Below are positions 1 to 8,688 of a DNA stretch of 64,000 nt, piece after piece. This DNA is from an uncultured Kordia sp. (GTDB lineage Bacteria > Bacteroidota > Bacteroidia > Flavobacteriales > Flavobacteriaceae): the NCBI RefSeq assembly GCF_947496985.1, contig NZ_CANMEZ010000003.1, forward strand, positions 124,001-188,000. The letters are read 5' to 3'. A program made the translations under genes and the position numbers. Within the stretch, counting starts at the first letter, position 1. Every line of letters starts with the position of its first letter. The notes under the pieces were generated by a model. It worked only from the letters and a program-made list of their open reading frames with translations. It was not told the origin of the DNA and did no database searches.

Positions 1-2456
1 GTGTTATTGACGGAACACCACACAACTCACTTACGATGTTGATTGCTAAAATTATAGCATTGATAAGTATCAATGTAGTATTTGATATATTCTTAGTTGT
101 AGTTGCTATACTGTATCAATTAGCTAACGGATACACAAATTTAGAACTAACCATTTATGTATTAGACTTTATATATTCAGGATTGCCGTTATATATCATA
201 TGGTCTTGTATTTTTATTGCGATTCAAATCATAGTAAATCATAAATACCTAGCATATTTCATTGCTGTCTTATTATTGTTTCTATTTGAATTTATTATTG
301 TTGATACGTTTGGTATTCAGTCTTTTATGGTAAATCTTGGTTTTACACCAACGTATACATATTCAGATATGAATGGTTTTAGTATTGCAGTCATTGCTAA
401 AAATTGGTTCAATCTCTATTGGATATTATTCGGAATAGTTCTCATAGTTCTAACAAGCGTTTTTTGGATTAGAGGAAACGTAAAAGGAATGAGAAATAGG
501 TGGAAATCTGCTAAAAAACAGTGGACAAAAAGCTATATCACGTGTACAATAGTTGTTTCTATTTTATTTGTGCTCACGTCAAGTTTTGTGTATTACAACA
601 CACAACTCCTAAACTTGTATCATACCGCAGACGAAATTAAAAACATGCAAGAATCGTATGAGAAAAAATACAAACAATATGAAGGCATTTTACAACCAAA
701 AATTACTGCAATTGATTATGATGTAGCTATATATCCAACAGAACGTAATGTGACTGCAAAAGCGAAATTGATTATCCAAAATAAAGGGAATCAGCCAATA
801 GATTCATTACACTATTCTTTGCAACATTTTATAAGTTTTGGGAATGAAGGTGTTGTGTTAAAAAAATCAGAATGGAAAAAAACAGTAACAATACCTAATG
901 CTACGTTAGTGCATAATGATGATGAATTAGGATATCAAATTTTCAAATTAGCGAAACCATTATTGCCAAATGAAAGCATGCAAATCCAATTGGAAACGAC
1001 ATATACAAGTCAAGGTTTTGAAAATTCAGTTTCTAATATTCGTGTAGTACAAAACGGAACTTTCTTTGATAGCTCAGATATTTTACCAATTTTCGGATAT
1101 GAAGCTTATAATGAAATTTCAGATGCAAATGATCGTGAAAGTAGAGGTTTGGCAAAACACAAAGGAATGAAGTCATTAGAAGATGTACACGCAAAAGAAG
1201 AAAACTATATAACCAGAAGCATGTCAGATTGGGTAATTATAGCAACGACAGTGTCTACTGCGAAGGATCAAATTGCAGTTGCGCCAGGAACATTAGAAAA
1301 ACAATGGATTGAAAATGAACGTTCGTATTTCAAATACAAAAATGATCATGTATCATTAAACTTTACCAATTTTATGTCTGCTACATATGAAGTTGCTCGT
1401 AAAAAATGGAACGGAATTGATATTGAAGTTTACTATGATAAAGCACATGCATATAACATTGATATTATGCTTGCTGCTGTAGAAAAATCTTTGACATATT
1501 ATACAGAGAATTTTGGACCGTATTTTCACAAGCAAGCAAGAGTTGTAGAAATTCCTAGGTATTACAACTTTGCACAAGCGTTTCCGGGGACAATGCCTTA
1601 TACAGAAGGTGGTGGGTTTATAACCAATCTTTCAAATGCAGAAGATTACAATATCATTTATTCAACCATAGCACATGAAATAGCGCATCAATATTGGGCG
1701 CACCAAGTCATTGGAGCCAATGTGCAAGGCGCAACAATGTTGTCGGAGAGTTTTGCAGAATATTCAGCGTTAATGGTCATGAAAAATGAATTGAAAGATC
1801 CTATCAAAATGAAAAAACTATTAGCCTATGATTTTGAGCGATATCTAAGAGGTAGAAGTTCTGAAAATGGACAAGAAAAGCCATTATACATCGTAGAAGA
1901 TCAAGGATACATTCATTACGGAAAAGGAAGTTTAGTATTATACGCTTTACAAGAATATATTGGAGAAGATAACGTAAATGAAGCATTGCGAGCATTTTTA
2001 AAAACATATGCATACAAAGAGGTGCCGTATCCAACAACAGTAGATTTTATGAAATACTTAGAACCGCAAATTCCTGTTGATTTAAAGTATCTACTAACTG
2101 ATTGGTTTAAGAAAGTTACTTTATATGATTACAGTGTAAGAGAAGCGACTTATGAAACAAAACCGAATGGAATATATGAAGTTGCAATGACAGTTGAAGC
2201 GATGAAGTTAGACATAAATGATTCTGGTGAACTACAAGAAGTAGCACAGCACAATTGGGTAGAAATTGGCGTGTATGCGGACAATGAAGAAAAGGAATTA
2301 GTATTTGTAAAACGTGTGTTGATTACTGAAAAACGAATGAGTTTCACGTTTCAAATAGATCAAATTCCTGCAAAAGTCGCTATTGATCCCAAACGTTTAT
2401 TAATAGAGCGTGTTATTGATGATAATGTAAGGACTCTAACTGAAACGGTACGATAA
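1..2456 (+). CDS. Membrane-bound M1 family metallopeptidase, 5' end outside the window
   Basis: The frame is open from base 3 to the left edge, so this is the C-terminal part of a longer protein; residues below count from the first Met at base 36. About six hydrophobic segments fill residues 5-190. A soluble gluzincin domain follows, with the zinc motif HEIAH at 547-551 and the third ligand Glu in LSESFAEY about 20 residues later. The EGGGF stretch about 20 residues before HEIAH corresponds to the exopeptidase substrate motif. Bacteroidota carry fusions of about 1100-1200 residues that join an ABC-2-type permease to an M1 aminopeptidase, and this matches their second half. The peptidase domain probably faces the periplasm. 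The substrate is unknown. Confidence 0.85.
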   Translation, partial: VIDGTPHNSLTMLIAKIIALISINVVFDIFLVVVAILYQLANGYTNLELTIYVLDFIYSGLPLYIIWSCIFIAIQIIVNHKYLAYFIAVLLLFLFEFIIVDTFGIQSFMVNLGFTPTYTYSDMNGFSIAVIAKNWFNLYWILFGIVLIVLTSVFWIRGNVKGMRNRWKSAKKQWTKSYITCTIVVSILFVLTSSFVYYNTQLLNLYHTADEIKNMQESYEKKYKQYEGILQPKITAIDYDVAIYPTERNVTAKAKLIIQNKGNQPIDSLHYSLQHFISFGNEGVVLKKSEWKKTVTIPNATLVHNDDELGYQIFKLAKPLLPNESMQIQLETTYTSQGFENSVSNIRVVQNGTFFDSSDILPIFGYEAYNEISDANDRESRGLAKHKGMKSLEDVHAKEENYITRSMSDWVIIATTVSTAKDQIAVAPGTLEKQWIENERSYFKYKNDHVSLNFTNFMSATYEVARKKWNGIDIEVYYDKAHAYNIDIMLAAVEKSLTYYTENFGPYFHKQARVVEIPRYYNFAQAFPGTMPYTEGGGFITNLSNAEDYNIIYSTIAHEIAHQYWAHQVIGANVQGATMLSESFAEYSALMVMKNELKDPIKMKKLLAYDFERYLRGRSSENGQEKPLYIVEDQGYIHYGKGSLVLYALQEYIGEDNVNEALRAFLKTYAYKEVPYPTTVDFMKYLEPQIPVDLKYLLTDWFKKVTLYDYSVREATYETKPNGIYEVAMTVEAMKLDINDSGELQEVAQHNWVEIGVYADNEEKELVFVKRVLITEKRMSFTFQIDQIPAKVAIDPKRLLIERVIDDNVRTLTETVR

Positions 2457-2483
2457 TACAAAGCTGTGAAAAAGTAGTGTATT

Positions 2484-2694
2484 CTCCCGAAAGTTTGCTG
2501 CCAGGTTTGCGAGACGCTTCCAAAGTCACCCAAAAGCGTGCTGCAGGTCTGCGAGACGCTTCCGAAGTTACCCGAAAGCTTGCCGCAGGTCTGCGAGACG
2601 CTTCCGAAGTTATCCGAAAGTTTGCTGCAGGTCTGCGAGATGCTTCCGAAGTTACTCGAAAGCTTGCTGCATTGCTGCGAGACGGTTTCGGGAG
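2484..2694. repeat. 42-bp tandem repeat array, about 4.5 copies, bounded by a 9-bp inverted repeat
   Basis: Between the M1 peptidase and its convergent neighbour, a 42-base unit (core TGCGAGACGCTTCCGAAG) repeats about four and a half times and is visibly richer in G and C than its surroundings. The array starts at CTCCCGAAA (2484-2492) and ends at TTTCGGGAG (2686-2694), which are exact reverse complements. Because 42 is divisible by three, the repeat reads open in more than one frame (a 14-residue unit such as GLRDASEVTRKLAA). That explains the short ORFs here, which I do not take for genes. The element family is not one I recognise. Confidence 0.85.
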
Positions 2695-2815
2695 GTACTT
2701 TATTGAGAATTCTTCAATGGAATAATGAAAAATGATATCTTTTTTGCGATTTTCATATTATAGTACTTTTCCCGAATTGAATGTTTTTTGATAGCACTCC
2801 TCAGTTTTTGACTCA

Positions 2816-2846
2816 TAAAAAAAGCCTTTCATTGCTGAAAGACTTT
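2816..2846 (-). terminator. Intrinsic terminator of the minus-strand lipoprotein gene
   Basis: Arms 2821-2831 and 2836-2846 pair over 11 positions with one mismatch and a 4-base loop. A T run follows on the minus strand (A run 2816-2823). It lies about 50 bases past the stop of the gene ending at 2894. Confidence 0.75.
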
Positions 2847-2893
2847 ATGGTATACTTTATTAAGGATTAGGAATTCCTTTTACTATTTACTTT

Positions 2894-3712
2894 CTATTCA
2901 GAATAGGTATATTTTCCTGTTACAACATACTGACTGCCAACTTCAACATTACAAAAAGTAAACGTAATATCTGTTCCGTTATTCGTAATATATATATTTT
3001 CGCCTGAAGCTGCTATTCCACCGCCAAGACTACCAAAACCGAAATCAGTAATCGTAAGTATTACTTCTCCATTTGAACGTGTTGATAGTGTATCAAATGT
3101 AGTTACGGTAGTATATTCTCCTGTAAAAGGTAATACGCCATCAATTTCATTGAACTGTAATGTTATTCTAGCTGTTGAACTATACGAAGAGGCTTCAAAT
3201 TCAACATTTCCATCATTAAACCCTGGAGGATTTTCATATGAAACATCAGTTATATTAATACTACTCTGACCAAGATTGATACGGTTTTGTTGTGTAGGGC
3301 TGCAAGGAGGATCATTATCTGTAATAAATTCATAAACGTCTCCATAATTTGTACCTACTTCATTTGTAGCATATGCAGCAAAATAATAAGTTGTATTTGG
3401 TTGAAATGCCTCATATCGGTTTGAAAAAACTCCTAAACGTGTTCCTTCAATTCTTTTAGAATCCTGAACAGTTGGAGGAAATTGTTGACTCCACACAACT
3501 CCGTATTCTAAAACATCTTTTCCTCCTTCACCTAAAACACGTCCTCCTAATATTGCTGAAGTTGTTAAAATACTCGTTGGCGCATCGGTAAATACGTATG
3601 GAGTTTTATATTCAATATTTTCTACTTCACAACCGAAAAAAAATATTGTACTTAATATAAATAGATATTTTTTCAGATTTAATTGTTGTAGTTGGAATAA
3701 TTTGATTCTCAT
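2894..3712 (-). CDS. Putative lipoprotein with fibronectin type III-like fold
   Basis: The chosen start (ATG at 3712, MRIKLF) replaces a TTG-initiated extension of five codons. The N-terminus has a basic stretch, a hydrophobic helix and the lipobox-like FFFGC, so the protein is probably lipid-anchored and exported. Residues of about 45-125 (TSILTTSAILGGRVL to PNTTYYFAAYATNEVGTNYGD) follow the pattern of fibronectin type III-like modules common in Bacteroidota surface proteins. The C-terminal half is probably beta-rich and has no recognised motif. It is divergent from the following outer-membrane gene, with starts about 70 bases apart. Function unknown. Confidence 0.7.
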   Translation of the reverse strand: MRIKLFQLQQLNLKKYLFILSTIFFFGCEVENIEYKTPYVFTDAPTSILTTSAILGGRVLGEGGKDVLEYGVVWSQQFPPTVQDSKRIEGTRLGVFSNRYEAFQPNTTYYFAAYATNEVGTNYGDVYEFITDNDPPCSPTQQNRINLGQSSINITDVSYENPPGFNDGNVEFEASSYSSTARITLQFNEIDGVLPFTGEYTTVTTFDTLSTRSNGEVILTITDFGFGSLGGGIAASGENIYITNNGTDITFTFCNVEVGSQYVVTGKYTYSE

Positions 3713-3781
3713 TTTTACTTGTACCAATTAGTTGTGGCAAATATAACAACATTTATATATATTTGCTTCAAACGATTACTT

Positions 3782-4453
3782 ATGATGCGATTTTTCGTAG
3801 TACTACTATTATTCCTTTCTATGTCAATACCTACACAGGCACAAGATGGGCGCTATGGAATGACTTTAGGATTAACAAATTACATAACAGATTCTAACTC
3901 ATTTTTTTCAAAATCAGGAACAGGGTATACTATAGGTCTTGTAGGATCTGTAGATTTTTCAGAACGTTTTGAATTATTTACGGAGATAAACTACAATAGA
4001 CATCGAGTTAAGTTTGTTGGTAGAGAAACTGAAATTGCAGCGCCTGAAGATATTAAATTCAATTTAGAACAATTTAGTGTTCCTTTTATTCTTAATTATA
4101 ATTTTTTAATACGCAACGATTTTAAATTTGGAGTAAATGTAGGCCCATCTTTTAATTTCTTATACACATATACATTAAAGGATGACGCAAAGGAAAGTTA
4201 TGTGTTAGATCCATTATACGCTTCGCCAAATGATTTAGAATTTGACGATAGAAATGAAGAAATTTCTTTTAATATGTTCGTAGCTATGGGATTAAGTGTC
4301 CAGTATGATGAATCCTTTATGGTAAACCTCAGGTATTATTATGGGATTACTGATCCTTATCGAAATATCCCAATTGTATCACGAGTTTCAGAAATCACAG
4401 GAAAAGATTCGTATTTAACTTTTACAGTTACTTACTTTTTTAATCCTTACTAG
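3782..4453 (+). CDS. Outer membrane beta-barrel protein (PorT-like family)
   Basis: The start is one of two adjacent ATG codons (3782 or 3785). The frame is open further upstream, but those residues would precede a good signal peptide (MMRFFVVLLLFLSMSIPTQAQ). The mature part alternates polar and hydrophobic residues, with strands ending in aromatic residues, and the C-terminus is FTVTYFFNPY, as in small 8-stranded barrels (about 200 residues) of Bacteroidota. It probably sits in the outer membrane. Specific role unknown. Confidence 0.75.
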   Translation: MMRFFVVLLLFLSMSIPTQAQDGRYGMTLGLTNYITDSNSFFSKSGTGYTIGLVGSVDFSERFELFTEINYNRHRVKFVGRETEIAAPEDIKFNLEQFSVPFILNYNFLIRNDFKFGVNVGPSFNFLYTYTLKDDAKESYVLDPLYASPNDLEFDDRNEEISFNMFVAMGLSVQYDESFMVNLRYYYGITDPYRNIPIVSRVSEITGKDSYLTFTVTYFFNPY

Positions 4454-4495
4454 TCTTTATACATTTATCTACTGTTTTTAAGTTGATTAGAAAAC

Positions 4496-4537
4496 CGTTA
4501 CATCATTAATAGTATTAATAATGTAACGTATTTTTTT
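4496..4537 (+). terminator. Terminator between convergent genes
   Basis: Arms CGTTACAT (4496-4503) and ATGTAACG (4521-4528), with extra ATTAAT pairing inside, are followed by a T run at 4531-4537. It serves the beta-barrel gene and lies just past the end of argH. Confidence 0.75.
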
Positions 4538-4547
4538 GTTTAATTAT

Positions 4548-5822
4548 TTAATGCGGAAACTTAACTCGTATCTCATTTAAACATAAATTATGAATACTTC
4601 CTTCATGTGTGTGTTTTTTTGAATTGGCAGATGTATAGGTTCCTTCTTGGACTTGTTTTCCTATTTCTTGATACGCTTCTCTAAACGAAATTCCTTTCAC
4701 AACTAAATTGTTAATACTATCAACTGTAAAAAGGTATTGATATTTTTCATCGTTCAAATCAATTTCTTTTACTTGTATTTGCTGAATCGTATGATTAAAT
4801 ATTTCCAAAATACCTTTTACGTCTTCAAACGCAGTAATCATATGTTCTTTCAATAATTGATAATCTCTATGATATCCACTAGGTAAGTTATTCGTTATTA
4901 AAAGCATTTCTGTGTACAATGCTTGAATCTTATTGCACTTACCACGAATCAACTCAAAGACATCCGGATTTTTTTTATGTGGCATAATACTACTTCCTGT
5001 CGTTAATGCATCGGGAAACGAAATGAAATTAAAATTCTGACTCATATACAAACAAATATCCATCGCGAATCGTGATAATGTATTGCACAGACTTCCAAAA
5101 GCCATTGCAACGGTTCGTTCACTTTTCCCACGACTCATTTGGGCAGCAACTACGTTGTATTTTAAGGTTGTAAAACCTAATTCATGTGTGGTTAAAGTTC
5201 TATTGATAGGAAATGAACTTCCATATCCTGCCGCTGAACCTAACGGATTTTGATCTACTGTTTGTAATGCTGCATCTAACAGATATACATCATCAATTAA
5301 CAATTCTGCATATGCGGAAAACCATAAGCCAAAAGAAGAAGGCATTGCTACTTGTAAATGTGTATAGCCCGGTAATAATGCTTCTTTGTGTGTATCCGCT
5401 AATTGTAAAAGTGTTTTAAAAAAAATATGTGTATGCTCTTTTATGATTTTTAAATGATCCTTGTAAAACAATTGTAGAGCCACTAAAACCTGATCGTTTC
5501 TAGAACGTGCCGTATGCATCTTTTTTCCAACATCACCATACATTTTTGTAAGTTCAAATTCAATTTTTGAATGTACGTCTTCAAACTGTGATTCTATTAC
5601 AAATGTATTACTGTCTAGCTGTAATTGTAGCACTTCCAATCCTGCTGCAAGTTGTTGTAATTCTTCTGCAGAAATAATATTGATTTCTTTCAACATTTTA
5701 GCATGCGCTAAGGAAGCTTGTATATCATACGTTGCAATATGCATATCAATTTCTCTATCGTTTCCAACAGTGAATTCTTCTATTTTTTTATCAATTGTAA
5801 TTCCTTTATCCCAAAGTTTCAT
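4548..5822 (-). CDS. argH: Argininosuccinate lyase
   Basis: Catalyses the last step of arginine synthesis, splitting argininosuccinate into arginine and fumarate in the cytoplasm. The fumarase/aspartase superfamily signature GSSIMPHKKNPD is present, as is the early HTARSRNDQ motif typical of ArgH. At 424 residues it is slightly shorter than the usual 455-470 but has both conserved regions. It is the last gene of the minus-strand arginine operon, separated from argE by 90 bases that hold inverted repeats. Confidence 0.95.
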   Translation of the reverse strand: MKLWDKGITIDKKIEEFTVGNDREIDMHIATYDIQASLAHAKMLKEINIISAEELQQLAAGLEVLQLQLDSNTFVIESQFEDVHSKIEFELTKMYGDVGKKMHTARSRNDQVLVALQLFYKDHLKIIKEHTHIFFKTLLQLADTHKEALLPGYTHLQVAMPSSFGLWFSAYAELLIDDVYLLDAALQTVDQNPLGSAAGYGSSFPINRTLTTHELGFTTLKYNVVAAQMSRGKSERTVAMAFGSLCNTLSRFAMDICLYMSQNFNFISFPDALTTGSSIMPHKKNPDVFELIRGKCNKIQALYTEMLLITNNLPSGYHRDYQLLKEHMITAFEDVKGILEIFNHTIQQIQVKEIDLNDEKYQYLFTVDSINNLVVKGISFREAYQEIGKQVQEGTYTSANSKKHTHEGSIHNLCLNEIRVKFPH

Positions 5823-5840
5823 GTTTTTAGATTTTAGCAG

Positions 5841-5907
5841 TTAGTATTGAGTATTGAGAAGTATTCCATGAAAAATCTCAATACTAAAATCTCACATCTC
5901 AATACTA
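5841..5907. repeat. Intergenic inverted repeats between argE and argH
   Basis: TTAGTATTGAG (5841-5851), followed at once by a second GTATTGAG (5851-5858), is answered by CTCAATACTAA (5877-5887) and CTCAATACTA (5898-5907). The first pair is an exact 11-bp inverted repeat. It can fold in the argE-argH transcript and may tune argH expression or RNA stability. There is no T run, so it is not a classic terminator. Confidence 0.75.
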
Positions 5908-5912
5908 TTATT

Positions 5913-6977
5913 TTATAATATCTCTTTTAATATGTCAATGTATAATGCAACACCTTCTTCTATTTCATTCAAATAGATAAATTCATCAGCAGTATGTGAA
6001 CGTGTACTATCGCCAGGACCTAATTTTAAAGACGGACACGACAATACTGCCTGATCTGATAGGGTAGGAGAACCATATGTTTCTCTTCCCAAAACGATTC
6101 CAGCTTGCACCAATGGATGATCCAAAGGAATTGAAGAAGAATTTAAGCGTAAACTCCTTGGAATAATTTGATCGCAAGGTGCTTCTTTTTGAAGAATTTC
6201 AACAATTTCAGTGTTTGTATAGGCATCATTTACACGAACATCTACTACCAAATTTACATTAGCAGGAACTGCGTTGTGTTGCTTTCCTGCATTTATTTGA
6301 GTTACCGTCATTTTTACAGCTCCCAAAACAGAAGAAGTCTTCTCAAATATATATTCTTGAAACCATTTTAAAGCAGTAATTGTGTTATAAATAGCATTGT
6401 CTGTATTTGGATGTGCTGCATGACTTGGCGTTCCTTTTACAACTGCATCAAATACTAGTAAGCCTTTTTCTGCAATAGCCAGTTGCATCAGAGTTGGTTC
6501 GCCAACAATAGCGATATCAATTTTTGGAATGATTGATAACATGCTGTTTAGTCCATTTTCACCACTACTCTCTTCTTCTGCGGAAGCGACAATAACAAGA
6601 TTATAATTTAAGTCCGATTGCCTATAAAAATAAGTGAATGTTGCTATCAATGAAACTAAACAACCACCAGCATCATTACTTCCCAAGCCATATAATTTGC
6701 CACCTTCAACAATAGCTTTGAACGGATTTTTGGTATATCCATTATTCGGTTTTACCGTATCGTGATGTGAATTTAATAAGAGTGTCGGTTTGCTTTCATC
6801 AAAATGTAAATTTGTTGCCCAAATATTGTTTTTTGTTCTCTTATAAGGAATTTGATATTGTGTAAACCAATTTTCTATGTGTTTTGCAGTACGATCTTCC
6901 TCAGAAGAAAACGATGGTGTTTCTATGAGTTTTTTCAATAAAACAATGGCTTCGTTTGTTAATTCTTTAGTGTTCAT
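5913..6977 (-). CDS. argE: M20 family N-acyl-ornithine/citrulline deacylase
   Basis: A zinc-dependent M20 deacylase that removes the N-acyl group late in arginine synthesis. Visible motifs are NSHHDTVKP (metal-binding His-Asp), GLGSNDAGG (bridging Asp), ASAEEESSGENG (catalytic Glu pair) and VGEPT. In Bacteroidota the carbamoylated acyl-ornithine is deacylated after the argF' step, so the substrate is probably N-acetyl- or N-succinyl-citrulline; the sequence alone does not tell which. It overlaps argB by 4 bases (6974-6977). Confidence 0.88.
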   Translation of the reverse strand: MNTKELTNEAIVLLKKLIETPSFSSEEDRTAKHIENWFTQYQIPYKRTKNNIWATNLHFDESKPTLLLNSHHDTVKPNNGYTKNPFKAIVEGGKLYGLGSNDAGGCLVSLIATFTYFYRQSDLNYNLVIVASAEEESSGENGLNSMLSIIPKIDIAIVGEPTLMQLAIAEKGLLVFDAVVKGTPSHAAHPNTDNAIYNTITALKWFQEYIFEKTSSVLGAVKMTVTQINAGKQHNAVPANVNLVVDVRVNDAYTNTEIVEILQKEAPCDQIIPRSLRLNSSSIPLDHPLVQAGIVLGRETYGSPTLSDQAVLSCPSLKLGPGDSTRSHTADEFIYLNEIEEGVALYIDILKEIL

Positions 6978-7753
6978 TTTTGTATGGTTGTGTGTTTTTG
7001 AGTTTCATTGAAAAGCATGGCAGGTTTACCAATACATACTTTCTGTACTTGATGTGCTATTGCATAAAAACAATTGTTGAGTTTTGGCAACATACCATCT
7101 GAAATGACTCCGTTTTTTAATAAGGTTTGATATGATTCTGTATTGATATTTTCAATCACTGAATCTTCATTATTGATATCTTGCAAGACACCATTTTTTT
7201 CAAAACAATAGTACAATTCAACAGCATACGTATTGGCAAAAGCAATGGCCAATGCTGAAGCAATCGTATCTGCATTTGTATTTAATAATTGTCCATTTTC
7301 ATCATGCGTAATTGCACAAAAAACAGGAGTAATATCATGATCTAATAAGACTTGAATACTTGTTGTATTTACTTTCTTAATATCGCCCACAAAACCATAA
7401 TCAACAGTTTTTACAGGACGTTTTACAGCCTGAATTGTATTTCCGTCAGCACCTGAAAAACCGATAGTATTGCAATTTTTTGCTTGTAATTTTGCGACGA
7501 TATTTTTATTAATTTTTCCTGCATACACCATCGTAATGATGTCTAATGTATTTGAGTTTGTAATACGTCTTCCATCTATCATTTTTACGCCTACGTTCAT
7601 TTGCGAAGCAAGTTCTGTTGCCAATTTTCCACCACCATGCACCAAAATCTTAGGAGATGCCAATTGTGCAAAACCATCTAAAAATAAAGCTAATGACTTT
7701 TCATCATTAATTATATTTCCACCAATTTTTATGATTTTTAATGTTTGCATCAC
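6974..7753 (-). CDS. argB: Acetylglutamate (N-acylglutamate) kinase
   Basis: Phosphorylates N-acylglutamate in the second step of the pathway. The amino acid kinase fold shows KIGGNIINDE at the start, VHGGGKLA (nucleotide/substrate glycine loop) and NTNADTIASALAIA near the C-terminus. Its 259 residues fit the short bacterial ArgB form. It is embedded in the operon: its first base is the last base of argF', and it overlaps argE by 4 bases. Confidence 0.93.
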   Translation of the reverse strand: MMQTLKIIKIGGNIINDEKSLALFLDGFAQLASPKILVHGGGKLATELASQMNVGVKMIDGRRITNSNTLDIITMVYAGKINKNIVAKLQAKNCNTIGFSGADGNTIQAVKRPVKTVDYGFVGDIKKVNTTSIQVLLDHDITPVFCAITHDENGQLLNTNADTIASALAIAFANTYAVELYYCFEKNGVLQDINNEDSVIENINTESYQTLLKNGVISDGMLPKLNNCFYAIAHQVQKVCIGKPAMLFNETQKHTTIQK

Positions 7754-8688
7754 TATAAATTTTCTAAGATTTTCTTTAATACGATTTGCGCAGCATAGGT
7801 TCTGTTATTTGCTTGTTGAATTACTACTGAAGCTTCACTATCCAACACCGCATCTTCCACGACAACGTTTCTTCTCACAGGTAAACAATGCATGAATTTT
7901 GCGCCGTTTAGTTTATCTTTAGTCATCATCCAATCAATATCTTCGCTTATCACTTTTCCATAATCAGTATAACTACTCCAGTTTTTTGTATACACAAAGT
8001 CTGCATCTTTTAGGGCCTCTTTTTGATTGTAATGAATAGAAACATTCATGGTAATTTCAGGATTAAGTTCATATCCTTTCGGATGTGTAATAGAAAAATC
8101 AACATCAATATTTTTCATCATTGCTACAAATGAATTCGCAACCGCTTGTGGCAATGCTTTCGGATGTGGCGCCCATGACAAAACTACTTTTGGTTTCTTG
8201 GTCATTTTTAACTCCTCAATAGTTATTGCATCCGCTAAAGATTGTAAAGGATGCATGGTTGCACTTTCCATATTTACAATAGGAACTGTAGCATATTTTA
8301 TAAAGCTATTGAGTATCAATTCTGATGCGTCTTTTTCTTTATCAATTAGACTAGGAAAAGCTCTCACAGCAATAATATTACTATATTGAGAAATCACTTG
8401 TGCAGCCTCTTTAACATGTTCGGATGTATTGAAATTCATTATAGTGCCATCTTCAAATTCCAAATCCCAAGCATCATTTACATTCAAAACCATCACTTCC
8501 ATTCCTAAATTTTTCGCTGCTTTTTCTGTACTCAATCGAGTACGCAAACTGGCATTAAAAAACAGCATTACTAAGGTTTTATTTGTGCCCAAATTTTTAT
8601 ATGCGAATGGTTTTTCTTTTAATTGAATTGCTTCCTGAATCATCTCGGGAATATTATCTATATCATAGATGTTGGTATATTTTTTCAT
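7753..8688 (-). CDS. argF': N-acetyl/N-succinyl-ornithine carbamoyltransferase
   Basis: A transcarbamylase acting on an acylated ornithine. The carbamoyl-phosphate loop reads FFNASLRTRLSTEKA instead of the S-T-R-T-R of ordinary OTCases. The C-terminal FMHCLPVRRNVVV is the HCLP substrate motif. Bacteroides fragilis uses N-succinylornithine and Xanthomonas uses N-acetylornithine. Which one applies here cannot be decided by eye. At 311 residues and next to an M20 deacylase gene, the acylated route is well supported. It overlaps argD by 4 bases. Confidence 0.88.
   Translation of the reverse strand: MKKYTNIYDIDNIPEMIQEAIQLKEKPFAYKNLGTNKTLVMLFFNASLRTRLSTEKAAKNLGMEVMVLNVNDAWDLEFEDGTIMNFNTSEHVKEAAQVISQYSNIIAVRAFPSLIDKEKDASELILNSFIKYATVPIVNMESATMHPLQSLADAITIEELKMTKKPKVVLSWAPHPKALPQAVANSFVAMMKNIDVDFSITHPKGYELNPEITMNVSIHYNQKEALKDADFVYTKNWSSYTDYGKVISEDIDWMMTKDKLNGAKFMHCLPVRRNVVVEDAVLDSEASVVIQQANNRTYAAQIVLKKILENL

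Noticed and set aside
2484-2694. CRISPR array
   Set aside because: The repeats are contiguous without unique spacers and no cas genes are present in the window.
2477-2735. Two overlapping short ORFs (82 and 65 residues) over the 42-bp repeat array
   Set aside because: Both are a by-product of a repeat unit divisible by three. Each frame just repeats one 14-residue unit, and neither has a signal or domain.
7470-7895. 141-residue plus-strand ORF across argB and argF'
   Set aside because: Antisense shadow of two well-supported genes; no coding feature of its own.
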